From: Thereva unica
Lineage: Eukaryota; Arthropoda; Insecta; Diptera; Therevidae
Assembly (NCBI GenBank): GCA_949987705.1
Contig: OX465281.1
Span: 144,012,876 to 144,076,875, forward strand
DNA length: 64,000 bases
Direction of reading: 5' to 3'
The notes below the pieces were generated by a model that worked only from the letters and a program-made list of their open reading frames with translations, was not told the origin of the DNA and searched no databases. The position numbers were made by a program, and so were the translations under genes. Below are positions 23,301 to 33,011 of this stretch, in pieces. The first letter of the stretch is position 1; the number at the start of each line of letters is the position of its first letter.

Positions 23301-24179
23301 TTATTTCAGGCTGGGGGAAGATGATAAATTAACGGCATCATTGAGATCTAGTGCAGAGGAAAAAACTTTGGGTGGTTTGTTTTTATCCACCTGCACATAC
23401 ACTAAACCACGACGGGTAAATACAGAAGATACCAAGCTCCTTTTTTGTAGCTTCCGAGCTGTCTGAAAAATGTCCATATTTTTTGACGTCAAGCTTTCAT
23501 TGACATGCATGAGATTATCGGAAGTAAAGCCCAAGTTAATATTCTTTAGGGGCAGCGGTCCATGTAGACGGCTCTTCCGGAGAAATTCCTGCTGCTCATT
23601 GCCAGAAGGGAATTTGACAATAAGCATTGAACTTGGTTTCTTCATATTACCAGATTCTGTGCCGCGCCGCTGCTGTGGGCGAAATACATTCACATATTGT
23701 GAAAGCTCATGGCCAATGGTGGAGGCAAGAGATTTTATAATTTCCTTCGGATTGTCATTATCAGCACACGGAATACCACGAATGACAACATCCTGAAGTC
23801 TGGATTGCCGTCGAAGATCCTCCACCTCGTTGGAGAGAACGGCGAGATCATGTTGCACGGACTCAACGTCATTATTTATTTGACTTACTAGAGTGGTAAG
23901 TGAATTCCGTACATCTTCAATTTGCGTGGACAGGCGGCTCTCAAGCTGTATTAACCGATCCTCAAATGCAGAAAGTCGTTCCTCCAGCACTCGATTCAAG
24001 GCCAACATAATCCGCTTCTCCAGTAGTTCAATGCTGCATTCCGGGGCTGCTATCGACGTAGATCTTGGAGTAGTGTTCTCCGTGCGCCTGCTAGCTGAGT
24101 GTACCGGTGTAACATTTTTGGCGTTAGACGAGTCTGACTCAGCGATTTTTCGTGTTGTTGGTGGTCTTTGTTTAGGCAT
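23301..24179 (-). CDS. LINE ORF1 protein
   Basis: A 292-codon intact frame. Residues 1-45 are Ser/Thr/Pro-rich; about 48-120 form a long coiled coil (RLSAFEDRLIQLESRLSTQI and on). Residues 125-230 resemble the conserved fold found in CR1-type ORF1 and baculovirus FP proteins (LQDVVIRGIPCADNDNPKEI, MLIVKFPSGNEQQEFLRKSR). Near 245-275 comes SSVFTRRGLVYVQVDKNKPP. No CCHC knuckles. ORF1 proteins of this group are RNA chaperones packaging the LINE transcript. The gene lies 300 bases upstream of ORF2 in the same direction. Confidence 0.8.
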   Translation of the reverse strand: MPKQRPPTTRKIAESDSSNAKNVTPVHSASRRTENTTPRSTSIAAPECSIELLEKRIMLALNRVLEERLSAFEDRLIQLESRLSTQIEDVRNSLTTLVSQINNDVESVQHDLAVLSNEVEDLRRQSRLQDVVIRGIPCADNDNPKEIIKSLASTIGHELSQYVNVFRPQQRRGTESGNMKKPSSMLIVKFPSGNEQQEFLRKSRLHGPLPLKNINLGFTSDNLMHVNESLTSKNMDIFQTARKLQKRSLVSSVFTRRGLVYVQVDKNKPPKVFSSALDLNDAVNLSSSPSLK

Positions 24180-24386
24180 AATTGGAGTGGATTTGAATTT
24201 AATTTTTAATTATTACACTATTTGCTATTTTAGACTGCAAGACACCAACAGGCAATTATAGTGACGCGACGGAAGAATAATTAACTCTTAATAATTAGGA
24301 AATACGTATAGCGGAAAAAAAATTAAATTTACTAGGAGCTGCGCAATGAACACGTTCACTCAGTATGCACCATGACACGGACTAAT

Positions 24387-24439
24387 AAAACGAATGAACA
24401 TTGAAAGCCAATGAAGTTGGAAGAATGTTCATTCGTTTT
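24387..24439 (-). repeat. Inverted repeat at the 5' end of the LINE
   Basis: Perfect 16-base arms, AAAACGAATGAACATT and its complement, with a 21-base loop, at the very start of the LINE transcript. A stem here could mark the 5' end or stabilise the RNA; that is inference. Confidence 0.6.
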
Positions 24440-24451
24440 TGCAGTGTGTCA

Positions 24452-24846
24452 AGGGTATAAGACATGACGGACTAGTAGCACAAAGGGTGACTGCTAAGCT
24501 TCATCTTACCACAAAAAAAAAGGCACGGGCCGATGAACGCCACACATTGCTCAGTCTGACTGAGGTATGAGGATTTCAGGCATCCGCCCGACAGGCAGTG
24601 GCATGCAGGTGAAGTCATAATTCCTAGAGTCACACAGGCGAAGACAACAGTTTTGCATAACAGGTTGTTCGTCCAATTTATATTTACCCTCTAACTGGGT
24701 ATTTACCCGGTCCATAAGACTACCTGTAAGCTTACAGAAGTACTGAAAGGACCCTTATAGTAGTACTTATTTTTACATACGATGTCATAGGCGGTAAGGT
24801 CTTACTTTTTTGCTTTCCGTAGATTAGTTACATAAGTACTTACTGT
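24452..24846. other. No supported gene
   Basis: Unassigned flank sequence; no frame, RNA gene or repeat recognised. Confidence 0.4.
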
Positions 24847-25130
24847 AATAGCATAATGGCGCGATAAAATATTGGGCACCACTTATGCGAGGTATTACCC
24901 CCTTAGCCATAAGCCCGGAAAAGCATGACCAAGGAGTCAATACCCTACATAAGAAATGAAAAAAAATTCCGGAACTCCTACGCCGGCCACACGGAGTTAT
25001 TTAGCTCGCCGGAGGGGTCGTGGAGTGTGTGTACGGGCCTTACCGCGGTTGGTTCACCACTTACCTAAATGTTGATGCGAAAAATTCTTCCTTCGTCACT
25101 CCATGTCTGCGACACCAACGATTCACGGAC
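24847..25130. repeat. Repeat block A, partial copy
   Basis: From GTAATAGCATAATGGCGCG to CAACGATTCACGGACCT this block is nearly identical to 49190-49476, differing by a few bases and a 2-base indel. At 49477 the other copy continues into sequence that is also the 5' leader of the LINE at 37497, so block A is probably the 5' end of that LINE family or an element associated with it. Confidence 0.75.
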
Positions 25131-25293
25131 CTGAAATCATTACCAAAAACTCTAATGAAAAGGAAAGAACCCCGAAGCGAAAATCCCGATCAACCATCCT
25201 GGAAAATTAGTTTGGCTATTTAGGCCATCATGACCCAAAAGAAGGAGTCGAGTTCTAATGAATTAATTATAATTATATTATATTATATTTCCT

Positions 25294-25775
25294 TTAAAAC
25301 GACATTGGTCAATAACAAAAAGTGTTAACAACGTAAAACGAAACAACCTACGGTTTGTACAGATATAACCTCTCAACAAAAACCCAAAAAAAATCTACGC
25401 CCTGGCACCAGTCGTTGACTCTCTTTTGAACCTCACAATTGGTAAGTAAATATATATATATGAATATTTTTTTTATAGTTATATAATCCTAGTGAAATTA
25501 CAACAAAATCTAAAAAAAAACCAATATGTCGGGTATATAAGAAAAAAACTTATTTTGGTTGAATATAGTTAATAAAGAAAAAAAGAAAAAAAAACACATT
25601 TAATCTAAATTCCTTGTTTGTTCTTTTTTTTAAAGACCACTTCAACCTTCCGTGACTAGTAGTCCGCTAAGTGACTTAGAAGCTGCTGTTACACGACGTC
25701 TCCTGGGATATTGCAATATAAACTTCCGATTGGAATGGTGTACATGGCTGCCTTGATAAGCTTTAAACTAACTTC
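25294..25775. repeat. Repeat block B, copy 1
   Basis: From GGTCAATAACAAAAAGTG to TAACTTCTTGCTTCTT this is nearly identical to 50132-50600. It includes a CACAATTGGTAAGTAAATAT stretch like a splice donor and AT repeats that differ in length between copies. The class is unknown. At both places it lies to the right of block A. Confidence 0.75.
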
Positions 25776-26515
25776 TTGCTTCTTTACGTAATGGATTTTC
25801 AGCCAAGGCCTTATCTTGCTGAACATAAATAAAATCTGCGTTACTTACAATATACAAGACATCATGAAATAGGATGATCCTTTATTGCCAAATCAAATGC
25901 CGCAAGGATAGATGGGGTCCAGAACCTCCGCCACAGAATAAGGAGCAGGTGAGCGCTTTCCTTCGCCTTCCCAAGTGTGTCAAACGCAGGAAACAGTGTG
26001 TGGACTACCCCAACAATTTTTTTAGTCCGAACTTGATGTTGTCCGAGAAATGTGGACAGACTCTTCGACTTATCCTTGGACTATCTTCACACTTTTTTTT
26101 TTATTTATTTTAATTGTGTTCAAAAATTCAGGCGAAACTTCAATATTAATCGATTTAAAAAACCAACTCGCTTAAACTTTTGCAAATATTTTTTTTTTTT
26201 GAAAAAAACTGAAAAGGTTGAACTTCCATACCAGTAACAACCCAACTTACTTCCTAACTGAATAATTTTTTTCCTCTCCCCTTCAATTATTCTTTTTTTT
26301 TCTCGCCTCCCTCGGTTAAATTTTCCCAATAGCTCCCCAGTGATTTTCTACAAATTTCCCAATACCTACAAGGTGATTTCGAAAGAAAATTCCCCAATCA
26401 AAGTAAATTTTACAACCGACCGTTACATACCCTCGGGTCCACAAGGCCGACTCGCGAGGCAGTGAGGAGCCGAAAAAAACGGACGTTTCTTATGTCATAA
26501 GATCTAATATTTTTG
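25776..26515. other. No supported gene
   Basis: AT-rich, with long T-runs near 26095 and 26190. Frames at 25874-26113 and 26052-26237 have no recognisable domain. Confidence 0.4.
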
Positions 26516-26582
26516 GCGCCAATGAGGGTCTCGACTCACGACCTGAGAATAGGAGCCTCATGCTCTAACGAGCTAGCCGGGC
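26516..26582 (-). pseudogene. tRNA-Lys-like pseudogene or tRNA-derived repeat head
   Basis: The minus strand reads GCCCGGCTAGCTC, then GTTAGAGCATGAGG, then CTCCTAT in the anticodon-loop position, TCTCAGG, and GTGAGTCGAGACCC in place of the T arm. This follows insect tRNA-Lys(CTT) closely but the D loop is shortened, the loop would read anticodon CCT, the T loop lacks TTC, and the 3' acceptor half is decayed. It cannot be a working tRNA. It may be the head of an old tRNA-derived SINE. Confidence 0.55.
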
Positions 26583-26918
26583 TTCAACACAAGTGAAAAA
26601 GAAATTAGGAAAGACGTTGAAAGAATGCTTAAGCCGAATATTTACAAGTTGAGCAGGCTGTAGATTCTCTCGGAAGATTATCTGAAGATACAAGGATGCG
26701 GCTGAAGGCAATTCCATATTGTCCCCTTCCGGTTCCCGTAAGCTTTCAGATATTCTCGCCAAAACCGGTTTCCTCTCGTTCCAGGGAGTCAATCTCACGC
26801 AATACCACATTGCATGGGATTCCTCCCCTTGGAACGATAGGCAACTAGTTTTCCGAGAGTAAACCTACAGCCTGACCGAAAAATTATTAAAATAAAGAGG
26901 AAGGCTTGTCCTAGGAAA

Positions 26919-27290
26919 TCAAGGTCGTACGTCTTTGGCGTGAAAAACACCTATGCTTTTACCGGCCAAATCCTCCAGCTCGTACAAGCTGGTTCCAATT
27001 TTTTTACGTATCCGAGCTTTCAGGAACCGGGGTGCCAATTTGGCCCTGAAACGACCCGCTCGGTTACTCACCCAGAAAGTTCTCCGATAAACCTCATCTC
27101 CTGGGCGAAAACTGCCCACTCGACACCGTAAGTTGTATTGGTGTTTATGTCTTGTGTGTGCGGCGGCTAAGTTACTAGCAATCCGCTCACGAAGCATCTG
27201 CATTTTGTCCGTCAATGGCAAGACAACCATGTCACCCTCCTGGAAAACGTTCAGTTTCTTCAGGACTGGATATGCTGATCCGTGCAGGAT
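26919..27290 (-). pseudogene. Gypsy integrase C-terminal region
   Basis: 123 codons continuing integrase from LFGSHM across the 27297-28665 insertion: EGDMVVLPLTDKMQMLRERI, RHKHQYNLRCRVGSFRPGDE, FRAKLAPRFLKARIRKKIGT and ELEDLAGKSIGVFHAKDVRP. The GDEVYRR and RFRAKLAPRFL motifs are those of the C-terminal DNA-binding part of Gypsy integrases. Confidence 0.8.
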
Positions 27291-27296
27291 CATATG

Positions 27297-28665
27297 AGGA
27301 GTGTCTTTTCAAAAGGGGATATTTACAATTTTTATTTTTTTTGAACTGAGTATGGGGTCTTGTTCTCTATGCTAAAATATACAATCTCGTTAACTTAATC
27401 TGAAAGAAAAGGTGATTAATTTCCAGTTAATAGCGCCTAAAATAGCGTGTACGTTTCAAAAGGGGATATTTACAAAAAAAAACCTTATTTTGTCGACCAA
27501 ATTCATTGTTTGACAACATTCATAGATAAATATTAACAAGAATTAATATTTGAAGAAAATTGACAATGACGTAATTTAAAACAAAACTCCAAAAGGCACA
27601 GAAAAATAATTAGGCAACAATGCAACCATGTTAACACTATCCCCACCACACCTCAAAGATGCTGCATTGTTCTTTCCTGTAAGAGGACATAGTTTATTCC
27701 CAGCTGACCGGGTATTTGGTCGGCTGGAGAAAGAAATTAGAAAAAAAAAGTTTTATAACCACCAAAGATGAATATTATGACATTTTCAAAAAATTTGGTA
27801 ATTTAAAAATACTGGTAAAAGACTGGATGCTCAAAGATTTAAAAAGCTTGGAAGCTTATTACCACAAATTAGAAAGTATCCAGTCTTTAAAAAGAATAAT
27901 TTTTTTAAAGAAACGGGTCCGAAGAACATACACTGTTGACTTAAAGGTCCATGAAACATATAGATTTGACAAGGCTACAGAAAAACATATTCCCCCTCCT
28001 AAAAAGAGGCATCCCATTTTTTTGGATAATTTAGAATTGGCACAACGTCCACTAAATGAAAAAAAAAAAAAAAAAAAGATGTCAATAACTTCTTGACAAA
28101 ACAGTTTGGCGAGGAGTGGTTTACTTTGGACGAACTGAAATGGTACAAAGAGCTATTAATAGATGCTCCAAACTGTGGCACTTCAGAAGACGTAGAAATC
28201 CAGCATATTGATTCTGGATGTCTAACGGATGATATCGGTGAGACTAGAGTTTAATTAATATTTACTTAATTACCAAATCATTGCAGATATTTGATAATAA
28301 AAAAGTTGTTTTCTAAATTAATAATGTCCATTTGTTTTTTTTAAATTTATAATGTACCAAACAAAAGAGGATATCTGTGGAGATGTACAATACAAAAGGG
28401 GATATTTACATGTAGTACAGAACAAAAGGGGGTATTATAAAAATTCCTGATCAAAAGGGGATATTTCATTTTTTTTAAATTCAGTAGCTCTCAACTACAT
28501 GGTCAGATATTTTATCTAAATATGCTATTATAACAATGTGATTACATAATACCTACACAGATAATCTACTTTTCTGCAGACCTATGGAAGTACCACAATC
28601 AGTTTTCTTAATTTTCTGAAAAAAGCAATCACATGTAAATATCCCCTTTTGAAAAGACACTCCTC
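27297..28665. mobile_element. Inverted-repeat transposon with CATATG target duplication and repeated internal motif
   Basis: Perfect 31-base terminal inverted repeats (27297-27327 and 28635-28665) start AGGAGTGTCTTTTC and end in CAAAAGGGGATATTTACA. CATATG lies on both sides (27291-27296 and 28666-28671), while uninterrupted integrase would need it once, so it is best read as a 6-bp target duplication. The terminal motif CAAAAGGGGATATTTACA recurs inside at 27457-27474 and 28393-28410, and as variants near 28372, 28423 and 28452. Repeated subterminal motifs are typical transposase binding sites. The element contains a broken reading frame (27655-28252). Confidence 0.8.
27655..28252 (+). pseudogene. 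C-terminal fragment of an insect protein family of transposon type (possibly DUF7869)
   Basis: Plus strand: AALFFPVRGHSLFPADRVFG, then a one-base loss in an A-run near 27750, then TTKDEYYDIFKKFGNLKILV and KDWMLKDLKSLEAYYHKLES, and after an A19 run near 28078 a second shift to FGEEWFTLDELKWYKELLID, ending at a TAA near 28252. The RGHSLFPADRVFGRLEK and KDWMLKDLKSL segments resemble, from memory, the C-terminus of large uncharacterised insect protein families annotated with DUF7869. This was not checked. Upstream domains are absent, so it may be the remains of the element's own transposase or of a captured gene. Confidence 0.5.
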
Positions 28666-28880
28666 ATATGGCTACCAAATAGGGCCTGATACGGGGACAT
28701 GCCGATCGCCTCGTGGTGGGTACTACGAAGAGCACATTCAATGGGCGAAAGATGTCTATCCCACTCACGATGATCCTCATTTAAGTACGCTCTAATGGCG
28801 GCTAGAACAGATCTATTCACCCGCTCAGAAGCGTTGGGGTGAGGCGAATACACAGCCGTGCGCACATGGTGCACGCCATG
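28666..28880 (-). pseudogene. Gypsy integrase catalytic-core remnant
   Basis: Minus strand: VRTAVYSPHPNASERVNRSV, which carries the catalytic Glu region, then DRHLSPIECALRSTHHEAIG and SPYQALFGSHM, where the inserted element begins. The zinc-binding domain and the two catalytic Asp residues that should precede it are missing; RNase H linker sequence joins directly near 28880, so about 150 codons have been deleted. Confidence 0.8.
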
Positions 28881-29583
28881 TCAGATCGTCAGCAATCGGA
28901 TTTCCAGTACGTGGGGATGTACGCTTGAAAACGTACCCATCTTCGACCCGCAGGTCTGGTAGCTGCGGTGAGGCTTTTCTGAGGCTATCAATCAGACGAA
29001 GATACTCAGAGGATTTGAAAGACGGGGCATTTAAGTCCACGTCGAAGCACAGGGACATTTCGTCAACGCAATCCATGCGTGACAAGGCATCGGGAACCAC
29101 ATTGTGGGTGCCTTTACGGTGTTCGATCGTAAAATCGAACCCCTGAAGCTTAAGACTCCACCGGGCTAAACGACCGTTAAGCTCCTTCTGACTCATGAGC
29201 CATTTCAGACTTGCATGGTCAGTAATGACCGTGAAAGTCTGTCCCTCCACATAAGCTTTAAACTTTTTTATACTCAGCACGGCTGCATAGCATTCAAGCT
29301 CAGTGATGGTGTAGTTCCGTTGTACTCCGTTCAATTTCTTGGACATATAAGCAATCGGATGTTCTCCTCCATCCATGTCCTTTTGAAAAAGCACACTACC
29401 TACACCAGTTCTGCTGGCATCGCACGGAATATAGAAAGGCCTAGAAAAATCTGGAGTGACTAAAAGAGGAGCTTCCGTCATCAGCTTTTTCAAAGTCTCG
29501 AACGACTGCTGGGCCTCATCATCCCAACTAAAAGGTTTAGTCTTCAAACAATCCGTGATTGGAGAAGCCACCCTAGCATAATT
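28880..29583 (-). pseudogene. Gypsy RNase H and connection region
   Basis: From YARVASPITDCLKTKPFSWD (RT thumb end) through RPFYIPCDASRTGVGSVLFQ, MSKKLNGVQRNYTITELECY, VITDHASLKWLMSQKELNGR and HNVVPDALSRMD, this is a well-preserved Gypsy RNase H. Its upstream end is cut by the SINE tail; the listed start Met would come from SINE sequence. Confidence 0.85.
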
Positions 29584-30048
29584 TTTTTTTTTTTTTATGT
29601 GAAAGACTAGAATCACAGGAAACGCCCTTTATACTGTGTCGACAATCTATTTTCTCATATAGAGTGCAATGTCGAACAGCAGCTCTAGTCGGGGAAGAAA
29701 GGAACTGTCACAACCTACCCGCGATATTTTTAGTCCACCTACTTCCAACCATTACTGTCGCGACTTTTGACATCGGGGCATCGAGAAACAACTCGCTGGA
29801 GTGTTATGCCTCCTGAAACGAGTTGAACCTCATCAACCAACCGGTGACATGCGCTTTTTGGCGGAGCGGGGAAGAGCTAAGGAAGGCGATGACAGGAGGG
29901 ATCAGGAATGTAAAGAGGGAAGAAGAAAGAAGTAAAGTTATGTGGGTGGGAAAGTGGAAAAGGCGAAGGACCGTGGGGCTGGCCGGGATTCGAACCCGGG
30001 ACCTCTGGGATAGTAGCCAAGCGCCTTACTCCCTAGGCTACCGAGGCC
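29584..30048 (-). mobile_element. tRNA-derived SINE
   Basis: The minus strand begins with a tRNA-like head: TAGCCTAGGGAGTAAGG (A box, 30024-30040) and GGGTTCGAATCCC (B box, 29985-29997), spaced as in an RNA polymerase III promoter. An unrelated body of about 380 bases follows and the element ends in a poly(A) of 15 (T-run 29582-29596). TAATT lies on both sides (29579-29583 and 30049-30053). The insertion splits the Gypsy RT between RRFLGMTRWYQRFIPN and YARVASP. The family is not one I can name. Confidence 0.8.
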
Positions 30049-30775
30049 TAATTGGGGATGAAACGCTGATACCATCTGGTCATACCCAAGAACCTCCGGG
30101 TCTGCTTATGAGACTTCGGAGTCGGGAATTCCGTGATGGCCGTCACCTTGTTAGGATCGGTTTTCAGAGTCCCATCACCGATTATGAAGCCGAGATACTT
30201 CACTTCAGTCACGCAAAATTTGCTTTTAGCTAGATTGATTGTTAACCCCGCACGACGGAGACAGCTGGCAACTTCGTCCAAAAGCTTTAGGTGGGAGTCA
30301 AAGTCAGGTGAAACTATGAGAAGGTCGTCCAAATAAACAAAGACGTTTTCACGTAAATGTCCCGGGATGGCTTTATCCATCAAGCGGCACATGCGCTGTG
30401 GGGCATTGCATAAGCCGAAAGGCATCACTGTGAACTGGTACAGTGGACGACCAGGGACAGTAAAAGCTGTCCGCTCTCGCGACTTCATCTCTAAAGGAAT
30501 TTGCCAGAAGGCATCCTTACGGTCTAACCTGGTGATGAACTTGGTGTCTTGAAGACGACCAAGTAGACCATCTATATGCGGAAGAGGGTAGGCGTCCTTG
30601 ACAGTGACACTGTTGACCTTGCGAGAGTCAAGGCACAGGCGGACTTTACCTGGTTTACGTACTAACACCACTGGAGAATTCCAGGGACTATTTGATGGCT
30701 CAATCACACCCAGCGACAGCATCCTGTCCAACTCACCATACATCAGCTGTTGTACAGCGGGTGAGACGGGATATA
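30049..30775 (-). pseudogene. Gypsy reverse transcriptase
   Basis: YPVSPAVQQLMYGELDRMLS, VVLVRKPGKVRLCLDSRKVN, YPLPHIDGLLGRLQDTKFIT, FWQIPLEMKSRERTAFTVPG, the catalytic VFVYLDDLLIVS (about 30325-30355) and KYLGFIIGDGTLKTDPNKV. A shift near 30772 separates it from protease. Otherwise the domain is intact; it is cut at its end by the SINE. Confidence 0.87.
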
Positions 30776-31731
30776 CCTCTGTTTAATAGGAACTGAGTCA
30801 CCAGTGTCTATGATGTGTTCCTCCAGGTTAGTCTTTCCTAGTCCGAAGACATCGAAGGAGGGAAATCTGGCCTTGACGCGTTCCAACCGTTCGCATTGCG
30901 TGGACGTTAAGTCGTGCATTTTTGCAGACACGGATGGAGCGTTTATCTCGCCGACTATTTGGGGAGCTAGGCCGAAGAGATTCCAAAAATCCATTCCTAA
31001 GTACAGTCTCTGGCTGAGACTGGGCACCACATAGATGGTTATATCACGGGTCCTTCCTCCAAAGGATATCGGAACTCGAATATAACCGCAAAGTCTCTGC
31101 GGAGCCCCGTCAGCAGTATGCACCACAGAGTGCAAAGTGTAGACTGTCACTTCGGGATGATTAGCTAGAAATGCTTCGGCGTCCCTTCCTAAACAGCTAA
31201 CAGTGGCACCACTGTCCAACAAACCAACCACTTCTTCATTAGCTATCAGGACCTTCGTAAGCAGACGAGGATCTGACGTATCAGAGATGAAAGCAGAAAC
31301 AATTTTCTGCAAACATTGTCGCTTCTCCTTAGCTCGTACTCTAATTTGGGGAGGGGTGCGCTTGGAAGTTAGGGAGTCCACAAAAGGTGGCTCCGAAAAG
31401 ATGCGGGCACGAGTGGAGATGTATCTCTTCCAACGAGAAAGGAATGAAAGTTTAACCTCCTCGGAGGGAAAGACAGGAAGAGCATCAGTGGACGTAAAGT
31501 CGCTGATGGTAGACATAGCAGGTGTTACATACGTATCTAGCGGGATAACGGGCGAACTTAGCTCAGACGCGGACTCCCGTACGGTCTCGCACCCCGGCTC
31601 CGGTTTCCCTGGCAGGTGGGGCACACTGGTGTGACGACTCCTGGCTTGCCACACTTGTAGCAAAACAGGCCACGAGTTTCAGAAGGGCAGTCCATAAATG
31701 GATGACCCGGTTGCTGACAATTCCAGCAACG
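30776..31731 (-). pseudogene. Gypsy nucleocapsid end and protease
   Basis: Two knuckle-like motifs lie at about 31640-31731: CWNCQQPGHPFMDC (CCHC) and CYKCGKPGVVTPVC, which has Val where His is expected, followed by CPTC. The linker contains EEVKLSFLSRWKRYISTRAR. The protease active site is VGLLDSGATVSCLG near 31205, with the flap region HSVVHTADGAPQRLCGYIRV and LYLGMDFWNLFGLAP. The reading frame of the knuckles differs from that of the protease, so a frameshift lies near 31570-31660. Confidence 0.8.
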
Positions 31732-31740
31732 TAGATGTCG

Positions 31741-32745
31741 ATAGAATTGATAAAAGCCCTATACAACAATTCCAAATGCAGAGTTCTCCATAACGGAAAA
31801 TTATCCGACAGCTTTGAGGTGAGTTCAGGAGTACGACAAGGATGCTTACTATCCCCATCACTATTTCTTATAGTAATAAATGACATTCTTGTTGGCGCTC
31901 TAGATAGTAGAACAGGCGGCATACAGTGGGGTTTGCTAGATCGCCTTAAGGACCTCGACTACGCAGATGATATCTGTTTGCTGGCCCACAGACATCAGGA
32001 GCTAAAAAACATGTTAAACAATTTGGCAACAGAAAGTAGTCTAGCAGGCTTAAGGCTGAATCCGAATAAAACCAAAGAAATGCGGATAAATGCAAACACA
32101 CTTGAACGAACTGCGCTGAATAACCGTGACGTGGAACTGGTAGATAAATTCTGCTACCTCGGTAGTATTATTACCGAAAATGGTGGTGCAGAAGAAGACG
32201 TCAGTTCCAGAATAAATAAAGCACGAAGCGCATATGCATGCCTGTTCCGCATATGGAGATCAACGGAGATCTCAACTAACACCAAATTGCGGCTGTTCAA
32301 CTCCAACGTTAAGGCAGTTCTTTTATACGGTTGCGAAACATGGAAAGTCACCCAATTCATCACAGGGCGCCTACAAGTCTTCATAAACAGATGCCTACGT
32401 CGTATCCTAAAAATCCGCTGGCAAGATAGAATTTCAAATGAAGAGCTATGGCGCCGTGCCGGTCAAGAAAGGATAGACGACCAAATCAGGCGAAGGAAAT
32501 GGAATTGGGTTGGCCACACCTTGCGACGCGATAACGAAAATCTAGCCAAACAGGCCCTTGACTGGAACCCGCAAGGATCCCGTCGAGTTGGAAGACCTAG
32601 AACAACGTGGAGGAGAACCCTACTAGCAGAGGCCGCAACTACTGGGAGATCCTGGTCAGAGCTAAGAGCTGTCGCGCAAAACAGAGTCCGCTGGAGGGCA
32701 ACTGTTTCCGCCTTATGTCCCACGAGGGATTAAGGGGCACATAGA
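31741..32745 (+). mobile_element. 5'-truncated non-LTR retrotransposon (RT C-terminal half)
   Basis: Flanked by a 9-base duplication TAGATGTCG (31732-31740 and 32746-32754) and ending in a short ACATAGATAG tail rather than poly(A). The plus frame to 32733 has SSGVRQGCLLSPSLFLIVIN, the catalytic LDYADDICLLAH near 31955-31990, LNPNKTKEMRI, KFCYLGSIITENGGAEEDVS, VLLYGCETWK and RRKWNWVGHTLRR. It ends in WRATVSALCPTRD. The endonuclease is absent. The copy at 5960-6533 is the same family. The clade is uncertain; an RTE-like lineage is possible. Confidence 0.85.
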
Positions 32746-32754
32746 TAGATGTCG

Positions 32755-33011
32755 TGGATTCGTCTGGTTCAGACGCGGAGCCGTCATTTCGTCTATCTCT
32801 GGGGCCGTCATGTCCGTTGTTACGTGGTTCGTCGAGTAATTAACCTCATGGACTTGTCGGTCGGGTCTAAGTTCCATTCGCTTTTGCTTTTGCCAGCGTT
32901 CGACTTTAATACAAGTCTCACGCAATTGTGGCATGCTGGTGAAGCTGTGACCGATCACGGCTGACCCCAAGGCGAAATTCAGGTTTCGAGTTACTATCCC
33001 GATCAAACTTG
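32755..33011 (-). pseudogene. Gypsy gag, C-terminal part
   Basis: Minus strand LNFALGSAVIGHSFTSMPQL and RETCIKVERWQKQKRMELRP: the gag segment just before the nucleocapsid. It is bounded on one side by the LINE at 32745 and on the other by the hAT target duplication at 33012-33019. Confidence 0.75.

Larger units (their letters stand above)
19932..24439 (-). mobile_element. Near-complete non-LTR retrotransposon (CR1/Jockey superclade)
   Basis: Flanked by a perfect 12-bp target duplication (19920-19931 and 24440-24451), this 4508-bp element carries ORF1 (23301-24179) and ORF2 (20162-23000, one frameshift) on the minus strand. Its 3' end is a run of AAAT units (plus strand TTTATTTATTTATT at 19938-19975) rather than a pure poly(A). 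The 5' end has a hairpin: AAAACGAATGAACATT at 24387-24402 and its inverse at 24424-24439. Presence of both ORFs, a 5' UTR and an intact duplication suggest a full-length recent insertion. It interrupts the flank of the BEL relic. Confidence 0.9.

Noticed and set aside
29985..30048. Functional tRNA gene on the minus strand
   Set aside because: A and B boxes are present but the anticodon and acceptor stems do not pair, and a SINE body with poly(A) follows.
29823..30233. 136-codon plus frame with GWRGFEPGT-like text
   Set aside because: It reads through the SINE tRNA head in antisense; translated SINE sequence, not a gene.
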